A program made the position numbers and the translations under genes. Shown here in pieces: positions 47,110 through 54,262 of a DNA stretch of 64,000 nucleotides (position 1 is its first letter; each line of letters opens with the position of its first letter). The DNA is from Glycomyces sp. NRRL B-16210 (lineage in GTDB: Bacteria; Actinomycetota; Actinomycetes; Mycobacteriales; Micromonosporaceae), in the NCBI RefSeq assembly GCF_000719515.1, contig NZ_JOGR01000017.1, positions 19,609 to 83,608 on the forward strand, in the 5' to 3' direction. The notes under the pieces were generated by a model. The model saw nothing but the letters and a program-made list of their open reading frames with translations. It was not told the origin of the DNA and made no database searches.

Positions 47110-47745
47110 ATGACGTCGGAGCTAGCCAGCCCAGCATCAGTACCGTCAGCAGCAGCACGGGACGCGGTGTTCGATCCTGATTCGTGGTACGCCGAGGAGA
47201 TCGAGCGGACCATCATCACCGAAGACGAGATCCGAGCGAAGGTCGCCGAACTGGGCGCCCTCGTCTCGGCCGACTTCGCCGAGAGCGCATTGGAGACCGG
47301 CGACGAGCTGCTCCTGGTGGGTGTGTTCAAGGGGGCGGTCATGTTCATGGCCGACTTCGCGCGGGCGCTGTCGGTGCCGGTGAAGATGGAGTTCATGGCG
47401 CTGTCCTCGTACGGGAGCAGCACGACCTCCTCGGGGACGGTGCGCATCCTCAAGGACATCGACTCCGATGTCGCGGGGAAGCACATCCTCGTGGTCGAGG
47501 ACATCATCGACTCGGGTCTGACGCTGTCGTGGCTGCTGAAGTACCTGGAGGGGCTGCACCCGGCCTCGGTGTCGGTGGTGTCGATGCTGCGCAAGCCCGG
47601 GGTGCAGCGGGTCGACATCCCCGTGAGGTACGTGGGCTTCGACATCCCGAACGAGTTCGTCGTCGGCTACGGCCTCGACTACGCCGAGCGCTACCGGGAG
47701 CTGCCGTTCGTCGGCGTCCTCAAACCCGAGGTCTACCAGAAGTAG
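47110..47745 (+). CDS. hpt: Hypoxanthine phosphoribosyltransferase
   Basis: This 211-residue enzyme makes IMP or GMP from hypoxanthine or guanine and PRPP. The PRPP loop is VEDIIDSGLTLSWLL. GVFKGAVMFMADFARAL and RYVGFDIPNEFVVGYGLDYAERYR are family segments. It reads opposite to tilS and ftsH, which usually share its direction; see findings. No ribosome site before ATG. Pairs functionally with the NCS2 permease. Confidence 0.95.
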   Translation: MTSELASPASVPSAAARDAVFDPDSWYAEEIERTIITEDEIRAKVAELGALVSADFAESALETGDELLLVGVFKGAVMFMADFARALSVPVKMEFMALSSYGSSTTSSGTVRILKDIDSDVAGKHILVVEDIIDSGLTLSWLLKYLEGLHPASVSVVSMLRKPGVQRVDIPVRYVGFDIPNEFVVGYGLDYAERYRELPFVGVLKPEVYQK

Positions 47746-47752
47746 GTCAGGC

Positions 47753-47846
47753 GCGCGACCGGCCCGCTTCCGGACCGGCCGTGCCGGATGGCGCGACCGG
47801 CTCGCTTCCGGACCGGCTGCGCGGCCCGTCCGCTGTCGGACCGGCC
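47753..47846. repeat. Three short direct repeats after hpt
   Basis: Units of about 28 bp start GCGCGACCGG and contain CGCTTCCGGACCGGC at 47753, 47791 and, more degraded, 47821. Each is partly palindromic (GACCGG/CCGGTC type). They lie between the hpt stop and its terminator. Confidence 0.75.
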
Positions 47847-47893
47847 GCGATCCGCACCGCGGAAGCCGAGCCTGCTCATCCGTTCCGTCCCGC

Positions 47894-47919
47894 ACGGCCC
47901 GCGCGAACGCGCGGGCCGT
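47894..47919 (+). terminator. hpt terminator
   Basis: ACGGCCCGCGC pairs perfectly with its complement around GAAC, followed by CCTTCTATTTC. It is far (about 150 bp) from the hpt stop because the repeats intervene. Confidence 0.85.
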
Positions 47920-48110
47920 CCTTCTATTTCGCTATAAGCGGAACTCGAAGTGACCCGACCCGAAACTGTCGTACCCGCGAGGCACCTTGGAAACCGGGGA
48001 ACCTCAACCCAGTGGCGAGCCGCTATTCGTCGTGCCCCGAAACCACCGGCGGCCCCCATGCCTACGCGACGAAACGGCCCCGGTTGGTCCCACACCAGCG
48101 AACCCGGCTC

Positions 48111-48422
48111 TTGCGAGCCGAAACGGCTCGGTCCACCTCCAGTCCGCCCTTCCTGCGGCGGACCTCCATGCGGGCGGACCGGAAATAGCCCACCGGCCGT
48201 CCTTAATCCTCGCAAGCCGATACGTCTCAGCCCGCCTCCAGCCCGCCGTTCCTCCAGCGGACCTCCGCGCTGGCGAACCGAAACAGCACACCGCCCGCCC
48301 CGATACTCGCGAACCGAAACGGCTCAGCGCGTCCCCACACTTGCGAGCCGCTACGGCTCAGTGCGCCTCTAGCTCGCCGTTCTTCCGGCGGACCTCCACG
48401 CCGCCGGGCAGGAACGTCGGAC
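48111..48422 (-). repeat. Duplicated tilS 3' ends
   Basis: The tilS 3' end begins, on the plus strand, TTGCGAGCCGCTACGGCTCA, then CTCGCCGTTCTTCCGGCGG, ACCTCC (from 48341). Two imperfect copies occur at 48111 and 48209, both ending beyond CGGACCTCC. In each copy the stop-overlapping palindrome GAGCCG-nnn-CGGCTC is kept or partly kept. On the minus strand the copies read WRNGGLEAG and VRRRKGGLEV, like the true C-terminus VRRKNGELEAH. Confidence 0.75.
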
Positions 48423-49320
48423 CCTGCCCGCGCCAATCGGCCACCAGCGCGTCCAGCGCCTCGAGATGCCGGTGATTGAGCTCCGCGCCGTTCGCACCCG
48501 CCTCCAGCGCCCAGGCCCGCAGCACCCGCCGCCGCACCGGCTCGGCCAGCGCCCCGACCCGCGCCGCGTCCAGTCCGCGCTGCGCCCTGCACTCCTCCAA
48601 CGCCACCGCCGCCAAGGCGTCGAGATGATCCGTGTCGGCCCCGACCAGCGCCGCCGTGCGCGCCAGGTTCGCCACCAGCCCATCCCCGAGCACTTCGACC
48701 AGCGCTTCGAGCGTCGGTCGCAGCGCTGAGCGCAGATACCGCGGGTCCGCGTTGTGCGGATCGATCCACGGTTTGAGCCCGCGCTCCTCGCAGGCCGCGT
48801 GCGTGTCCGCCCGCGCGATCTCCAGCAGCGGCCGCCGGTAGCGCCCGCGCACCGCCCGCATCCCCGCGATGCCCCGCGGCCCCGCCCCGCGCACGAGCGC
48901 GAGCAGCACCGTCTCGGCCTGGTCGTCCCTGGTGTGGCCCAACAGGACCGCTTCAGCGCCGTGCCGCTCCGCCGCCGCGTCGAGCGCCGCGTACCGGGCC
49001 GTGCGGGCCGCCCCTTCCGGACCGCCGTCGCTTTCGACCTGCACGCTCACGGCCTCGGCCGGTTCGAGTCCCACGGTGTTCGCCCACGCCGCGACCTCGG
49101 CTGCGCGCGCGGCCGAACCGTCTTGGAGTCCGTGGTCGACGCTCACGAGTCCGGCGCGCAGTCCCATCCGAGGGGCGCAGAACGCGAGCGTGTCGGCCAG
49201 CGCGAGCGAGTCCGGTCCGCCTGAGCAGGCCGCGAGCACGAGGCTCCCGGGCGCCAGGTCGGCGAGGCCGGCCCGGACGGCGGCGCGCAGCCGCGCCACC
49301 GGGGCCGGCAGCTTAGCCAC
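48358..49320 (-). CDS. tilS: tRNA(Ile)-lysidine synthase
   Basis: This 320-residue enzyme puts lysine on C34 of the AUA-reading tRNA-Ile. PP-loop motif ACSGGPDSLALA at about 31-42 and VDHGLQDGSAA and GHTRDDQAETVLLALVRGAG for ATP and tRNA binding. The size is that of the short actinobacterial form. It overlaps the DUF2342 gene by 8 bp and ends in a short palindrome. Confidence 0.95.
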   Translation of the reverse strand: MAKLPAPVARLRAAVRAGLADLAPGSLVLAACSGGPDSLALADTLAFCAPRMGLRAGLVSVDHGLQDGSAARAAEVAAWANTVGLEPAEAVSVQVESDGGPEGAARTARYAALDAAAERHGAEAVLLGHTRDDQAETVLLALVRGAGPRGIAGMRAVRGRYRRPLLEIARADTHAACEERGLKPWIDPHNADPRYLRSALRPTLEALVEVLGDGLVANLARTAALVGADTDHLDALAAVALEECRAQRGLDAARVGALAEPVRRRVLRAWALEAGANGAELNHRHLEALDALVADWRGQGPTFLPGGVEVRRKNGELEAH

Positions 49321-50425
49321 TTGCGGAGCCGGGTCCTTGCAGCGAGAGCCGGCGGGGTCCGAGGACCCGGGCGGCCCATTGCTGCGGGAAGTCGATCTCG
49401 GTCTCGGTCGGCAGGTTCGCCGGCTGCTCCCAGACGCGGTTGAACCCGCTGAGCCCGTGGGCGTCGACGATCTCGTCGACGAAGCGGCGCCCGGCGGCGT
49501 ACTGGCGCATCTTGGCGTCGAGTCCGAGGAGCTGACGCATGAACCGCTGGAGGGCGCTGGGGTTGGCGCGGCGGCGGTCGAAGCGGCGCCGCAGTAGGGC
49601 GACGTGGTTGACTGCGGTGCGCCCGACGCCGTCCATGACGGCTTCGGCGTGGCCTTCGAGGAGAGTCATGAGCGCCTGGATCTGGGAGATCGCGGCGCGC
49701 TGCTCGGGGCTGGTGACCGCGGCCATGACGTCGGAGCCGGGCGATTCGGGCGCGGTCTCGTCGTCCTCGGTGCGGGCGGAGGCGAGGGCGCGGCGGACGG
49801 CGCGGGCGAGTCCGGCGGTGGAGGACTGCTCGGGTTCGGCGGCGTCGAAGAAGGTGTGGATGAGGTCGTGGAAGTGCGGGCGCATCCACGGGACGGCGGT
49901 GAACTGGGTGAGGTGCGCGGCTTCGTGGATGGCGATCCAGAGGCGGAACTCGCGCGCCGGAAGGCGCAGGCGCCGTTCGACTTCGACGATGTTGGGGGCG
50001 ACGAACAGGAGCCGGCCGGTGTCGGTGGAGAAGGTCTCGAACTGGCCGAGGACCCGCGAGGAGAGGAACGCGAGGACCGCTCCGGTCTGGACGCCGGTGA
50101 GTTTCGCGGCCGCGGTCACCGGGGCGTCGGGGTCGTCGGCGGTCGCGCCGAGTTCATTGAGGAGCCGGCGGAATCCGGCGATGTTGACGCGGCTCCAGCG
50201 GATGCGGTCGACCACGGCGATCGGGGTGTCGGCGACGGGGGTGAGTCCGGTGTAGTCGGCGACGAGGTCGATCGCGCTGCGGGCGTGGCGGTGCAGGTCG
50301 GCGACGACGTCGAGGGCGCCTTCGGGGCTGATGCGCGGCCCGCCGCGGCTGAAGGCGCGGGAGCAGGAGGCTGCGGTCTGCCAGTCCACGGACGGCAGCA
50401 TCGGGTTTCCTGCGGGCGGCGCCAT
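49313..50425 (-). CDS. Zincin-like DUF2342 protein
   Basis: This 370-residue protein belongs to the actinobacterial family once linked to coenzyme F420 loci. It has HEAAHLTQF, a metal-protease-like H-E-x-x-H, at about 167-175, and LLEGHAEAVMD later. N-terminal DWQTAASCSRAFSRGGP and the long helical middle match the family. Overlaps tilS by 8 bp and lies downstream of dacB, a conserved order. Activity has not been shown for most members. Confidence 0.9.
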   Translation of the reverse strand: MAPPAGNPMLPSVDWQTAASCSRAFSRGGPRISPEGALDVVADLHRHARSAIDLVADYTGLTPVADTPIAVVDRIRWSRVNIAGFRRLLNELGATADDPDAPVTAAAKLTGVQTGAVLAFLSSRVLGQFETFSTDTGRLLFVAPNIVEVERRLRLPAREFRLWIAIHEAAHLTQFTAVPWMRPHFHDLIHTFFDAAEPEQSSTAGLARAVRRALASARTEDDETAPESPGSDVMAAVTSPEQRAAISQIQALMTLLEGHAEAVMDGVGRTAVNHVALLRRRFDRRRANPSALQRFMRQLLGLDAKMRQYAAGRRFVDEIVDAHGLSGFNRVWEQPANLPTETEIDFPQQWAARVLGPRRLSLQGPGSASG

Positions 50426-50641
50426 GGGGCAAGCCTATCCAGAGCGGAGTCGTCCCGCCACTGTCTTCGGTACGCTCGCGCGCCCCGATCCGAACGCGTG
50501 CCGGCCGGGAGCCCGGGAGCGGCCGCGGCAAACGCAGGTAAATATTCGCGCGTGCGGATTCGGGCCCCGCCGCTCCTTGCCGGGCCCCGCCGCTCCTAGC
50601 TGTCGGCCACACCCGCCTCCGACCGGCGTCCGTCCGGCCGG
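50426..50641. other. 216-bp gap between dacB and DUF2342 genes
   Basis: No gene. It contains repeated GGGCCCCGCCGCTCCT near 50565-50600 (two copies) and a likely promoter for the DUF2342-tilS pair. No long hairpin that I can be sure of. Confidence 0.5.
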
Positions 50642-52087
50642 CTAACACCCGCATTGGGACACGGCCGCGGTGATCTCGTCCATGGCCGCCTCCACGGCGG
50701 TCTCGCTGGAGTGCTGGTTGCTGATGAGGGAGAAGATCAGTTGGCGGCCGTCGGCGGTGGTCAGGGTGCCGGTCAGGGAGATGACCATGACGTCGGTGAG
50801 CGTGCCGGTCTTGGCCCGCACGACGCCTTCGCCCTCCTCCGCGGTGTCGAACCGGCCGCTCAGCGTCCCGGAGTATCCGGCGACCGGCAGCGACTCGAAC
50901 ACCGAGGCGGCGCGGGTGCCGACCGAGCCGAGCAGCAGCTGCGTGAACGCGTCGGCGGTCATGCGGTCGGTCTGGGACAGGCCCGAGCCGTCGTGGAACA
51001 CCAGCCCGGTGGTGTCCACGCCCATGCCCTCCAGGGTCGAGGTGTGCGCGGTGGACATGGCCTCCCAGGTCATCTCGCCCTCGACCGCGAGCGCGGTCTG
51101 GAGCGCGACGGCGTCGCTGAGCAGGTTGTCCGAGGTGAGCAGGAACGAGTCGGCGAGGGCGGCGATCGGCGCGGAGTAGACCGTGGCGAGCGCTTCGGCG
51201 TCCGTGGCGGCGACGCCCGTGGCGACCTCGCTCGCGCCGAGCAGGTCGGCGAAGGCCTCGGCGGCGACCATGGCCGGGTCGGGGTAGTGCTCGGAGTACT
51301 TCTGGGTGTTGTGGATGCGGCCGCCGTCGACCATGACCGGGGCCATCGGGGCGGTCGAGTAGACCACGTCGGAGGCGAGGGTGCCTTCGGCTCGCGTGGT
51401 GTCGGTGAACAGGCTCGTGTCGAGGTAGACGAGGGCGGGCACGTCGCCGCCGCGCGCTTCGAGCACGGCGTCGGCGAGTTCGGTGAGGCTCGACCCGGCG
51501 GCGTAGTGGTCGTAGTAGCCGGTGCCGTCGATCGTGAGGGTCACGTCGCCGCCGCCGACGAGGACCACGCTGTCGTCGGTGGGGCCTTCGACGACGGTGG
51601 TCGGGATGCGGTACTCGGCGCCGAGCTGCTCGAACGCGGCCACGGCGGTGACCACCTTCATGGAGGAGGCGGGCGCGAGCGGGGTGGCGCCGAGCTGCTC
51701 GAAGAGGGCCTCGCCGGTGAGGGCGTCGGCGAAGGAGGCCGAGACGGTGCCGTCGAGGCGGGCGTCCTGGAGCAGGCCCGGCAGGATCGAGTCGAGGTCG
51801 GGGAGGGGTGCGTCGGGGTCGGGGGCGGCGAGGACGAGGTCCGGCTGCGCCGGCGGGTAGGCCTCGGGGGCGATGAACTCGCCGGTCTCGGGGCCGGACA
51901 GGGACGCGAACTGCAACACCAGGCCGCCGGCGGCGGCTACGGTGACGACGATGGCGAGGGCCGCGAGGACCCGCGTCAGCACGCGGCGCCGACGCGCCTG
52001 CCCGGGGGCGGGCGAGGGGGGTGCGGCGGGTCGGGCGTGTGGCGTACTACTCGCGACCTTGGGGTCGGCGTTGTCGCTGAGGGACAT
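50642..52087 (-). CDS. dacB: D-alanyl-D-alanine carboxypeptidase/endopeptidase (PBP4 type, DacB)
   Basis: This 481-residue penicillin-binding protein has an N-terminal membrane anchor (about 38-62). S13 motifs are SSMK (catalytic Ser), SDN in LTSDNLLSD and KTG in RAKTGTLT. It trims peptidoglycan cross-links outside the membrane. Ends in CGC. Divergent from ppa across 74 bp. The order ppa-dacB-DUF2342-tilS is conserved in actinobacteria. Confidence 0.94.
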   Translation of the reverse strand: MSLSDNADPKVASSTPHARPAAPPSPAPGQARRRRVLTRVLAALAIVVTVAAAGGLVLQFASLSGPETGEFIAPEAYPPAQPDLVLAAPDPDAPLPDLDSILPGLLQDARLDGTVSASFADALTGEALFEQLGATPLAPASSMKVVTAVAAFEQLGAEYRIPTTVVEGPTDDSVVLVGGGDVTLTIDGTGYYDHYAAGSSLTELADAVLEARGGDVPALVYLDTSLFTDTTRAEGTLASDVVYSTAPMAPVMVDGGRIHNTQKYSEHYPDPAMVAAEAFADLLGASEVATGVAATDAEALATVYSAPIAALADSFLLTSDNLLSDAVALQTALAVEGEMTWEAMSTAHTSTLEGMGVDTTGLVFHDGSGLSQTDRMTADAFTQLLLGSVGTRAASVFESLPVAGYSGTLSGRFDTAEEGEGVVRAKTGTLTDVMVISLTGTLTTADGRQLIFSLISNQHSSETAVEAAMDEITAAVSQCGC

Positions 52088-52161
52088 GCACAGAGACTAG
52101 GCCATGTAGAGCGAAGCGCGCCATGAAGAGCACTGCTATAGAGCCTGGAGGGGGTTGGCCG

Positions 52162-52659
52162 ATGGAGTTCGACGTGACGGTGGAGATCCCGAAGGGGAGT
52201 TCCAACAAGTACGAGATCGACCACGAAACGGGACGGATCCGCCTGGACCGGACTTTGTTCACCGCGACGGTGTATCCGGCCGACTACGGTTTCATCGACG
52301 ACACCTTGGGCCAGGATGGCGACCCGCTGGACGCGCTGGTGCTCGTGGAGCCGACGTTCCCCGGTTGCGTGATCCGGGCGCGGGCGATCGGCATGTTCCG
52401 GATGCGCGACGAGAAGGGCGTGGACGACAAGGTGCTGTGCGTCCCGGCCGAGGATCCGCGCAAGGACCGGTTCAAGGACATCGCGGACGTGCCGGAGTTC
52501 GACCGCCTGGAGATCCAGCACTTCTTCACGGTCTACAAGGACCTGGAGCCGGGCAAGAGCGTCGAGGGCGCGACCTGGACCGGAAGGGCCGAGGCCGAGG
52601 AAGAGGTGCGCCGCTCCTTCGAGCGCGCGAAGGCCGCCGGCTACAACTCGAACCACTGA
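52162..52659 (+). CDS. ppa: Inorganic pyrophosphatase
   Basis: This 165-residue enzyme hydrolyses pyrophosphate to phosphate. It has VTVEIPKGSSNKYEID, the PADYGFIDDT and GDPLDALVLVEP metal-binding segments and KDRFKDIADVP. ATG 52162 follows GGAGGGGG; the frame starts earlier at 52123 but without a site. Divergent from dacB. Confidence 0.96.
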   Translation: MEFDVTVEIPKGSSNKYEIDHETGRIRLDRTLFTATVYPADYGFIDDTLGQDGDPLDALVLVEPTFPGCVIRARAIGMFRMRDEKGVDDKVLCVPAEDPRKDRFKDIADVPEFDRLEIQHFFTVYKDLEPGKSVEGATWTGRAEAEEEVRRSFERAKAAGYNSNH

Positions 52660-52721
52660 GACCAGGCCGCCGAAGACCAAAGGCCGGCCGACCACAATCG
52701 ACGCAGAGCTTTCCAAAGAAG

Positions 52722-52756
52722 AGGGGCGACCCGGGCAAAAAACCCGAGCCGCCCCT
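52722..52756 (+). terminator. Imperfect ppa terminator
   Basis: AGGGGCG pairs with CGCCCCT; an inner CCCGGG/CCCGAG part is imperfect and the loop is A-rich (CAAAAAA). It lies 63 bp after the stop. Confidence 0.6.
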
Positions 52757-52768
52757 TGGTCTCGCCGA

Positions 52769-52941
52769 ATGTCAGACCCCGAAGGCAGGGTTGTTGTCAG
52801 GGACCTCGCGAATAAACGCGTGGGTAACTCCCACCCGACACCCGCTTCCACCCCGGCTTCCAGCCCCGGCGGCGCCTTATGTCAGACCCCGAGGGCAGGG
52901 TTGTTGTCAGGGGCCCCGCGAAAAAACGCGTGGGTAATTCC
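52769..52941. repeat. Two 63-bp direct repeats, 110-bp period
   Basis: Copies at 52769-52831 and 52879-52941 begin ATGTCAGACCCCGA and end CGCGTGGGTAA(C/T)TCC, with about five differences. Each could start a peptide reading MSDPEGRVVVR, although a true gene is doubtful. Between ppa and yaaA. Confidence 0.85.
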
Positions 52942-52976
52942 TGATCGCCCCGCAGGCCCTCAGACTCCTCGGCCCC

Positions 52977-53720
52977 TCAATCGTTCACGATGTCGAGCAG
53001 CCAGGGCTTCGAGCGGCTCGCCGGTTCGTTGAGCTCGACCTTCCACCCCTGATCGGCGAGGAAATTGCCGAGGTCGGCCGCCGATTCCGGTCGCGCGCCA
53101 CCGGCGAGCAGCGCCCGGGCCACCTCGCCGCGAGTCGCCTTCGCCATGTGGGTCACCACGCTCCGCTTCCCTTCGGCGTCCTGCTTGAACACCCGCACCG
53201 ACACGCCGCGATCCTTCGGGCCCCACACCTGCGCGTACGCGCCCGACCGCAGGTCCACGATCAGCTCGTCTCGCGCGCCGAGCACCTCGGCGACGACCGG
53301 ACGCCACAACTTCGCGAGCCCCTCGGTCTCAGGCAGCTTCGTGCTCATCGGCATCCGATACGGCGGCACCCGGTCCGAAGGCCGCAGGAACCCCCACAGC
53401 GGTGAGGCGATGAGCACCTGGTCGCCGTCGGGCAGGTCCCCGAGGCCGAGCCGCTCGTACAGCACACCGTTGTAGAGCTCCCAGGCCGCAAGGGTCGGCG
53501 CGGTGCGCAGCGACCGGTTCGCCTGGACGTAATGACGTGCGGCCGCAGGGAGTTTCAGCGCCTTCACGGCTGCGTCCTCGTCGGCGCACAGCTCGACCAG
53601 ACGGTCGACGAGGAGGTCGCGGACGGGGTTCAGCGCCGGAGAGGAGAGTCGCCCAAGGTCGAGGGGAGGACCGTCGCCTTGAACGGCCTTGCCCTCTGAC
53701 GGCGGCAGCAATATGAGCAC
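52977..53720 (-). CDS. yaaA: YaaA family protein (peroxide stress)
   Basis: This 247-residue protein matches the YaaA/DUF328 family, which reduces oxidative damage in E. coli. It starts LILLPPSEGK and has RSGAYAQVWGPKD, LPDGDQVLIASPLWGFLRPSDRVPPYR, typical for the family. Start ATG 53720. It stands alone between repeats. Confidence 0.9.
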   Translation of the reverse strand: MLILLPPSEGKAVQGDGPPLDLGRLSSPALNPVRDLLVDRLVELCADEDAAVKALKLPAAARHYVQANRSLRTAPTLAAWELYNGVLYERLGLGDLPDGDQVLIASPLWGFLRPSDRVPPYRMPMSTKLPETEGLAKLWRPVVAEVLGARDELIVDLRSGAYAQVWGPKDRGVSVRVFKQDAEGKRSVVTHMAKATRGEVARALLAGGARPESAADLGNFLADQGWKVELNEPASRSKPWLLDIVND

Positions 53721-54262
53721 AGCAGGCGAGTCTACCTGCCCGTCCGTCCGCTGCCGTCGGGGCCGTGCCGTGCCGTGCGCCTTGTCGGCGGATCGCCTGC
53801 GGTATCACCCGACCGGGGGTATCCAGCCTCCCTCCGATGGTTTATAGTACATATGTTCGATCAAGCGGGAGCGGGCCCGACCCCACCGAGGGCTTCGTGT
53901 GACGCGAGTCGAATAGGCGCGGCGGCGGTCCTCCGCAACTGCCGCCGCGCCGTCCACCAGCGGCAGACGAGCCCACACCGTCGCCGCAGGCTCCACCGCC
54001 ACCGCCACCAGCCCGGCGGTGGAGTCCGGTCCAAAACAAGCCTGCCACCGACCACCGACAATCCGCTTCATCAGCCGGATGCTCGGCAGACGCGGCCAGG
54101 GCGGAAGACCGGCTCGACCAGCATGCCCCGTGGCTCGTGGATGTTCCCCCGGAGCGACCGGGACGGGAATCCGAACTCCACTTCATGGACCCCGGATGCG
54201 GCACTCGCGCAATAGAATCGGACCTTTTCGTGCCTGACCCCTAGAGCCCCGAGAGCACCGCC
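53721..54262. other. 542-bp non-coding or eroded stretch
   Basis: Some minus-strand frames (about 53805-54071) read protein-like for short stretches, but no homology or Shine-Dalgarno supports a gene. It contains GC-rich hairpins (GCGGCGGC/GCCGCCGC near 53921-53949; CTCCACCGCC/GGCGGTGGAG near 53993-54027). A short A+T-rich patch sits near 53840. Confidence 0.5.

Larger units (their letters stand above)
47746..48357. other. 612-bp non-coding stretch between hpt and tilS
   Basis: No gene. It holds three direct repeats after hpt, the hpt terminator, and duplicated tilS 3' ends. Short palindromes of the form GAGCCG-nnn-CGGCTC, with variants, occur near 48017, 48115, 48213, 48312 and 48346. Confidence 0.75.
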
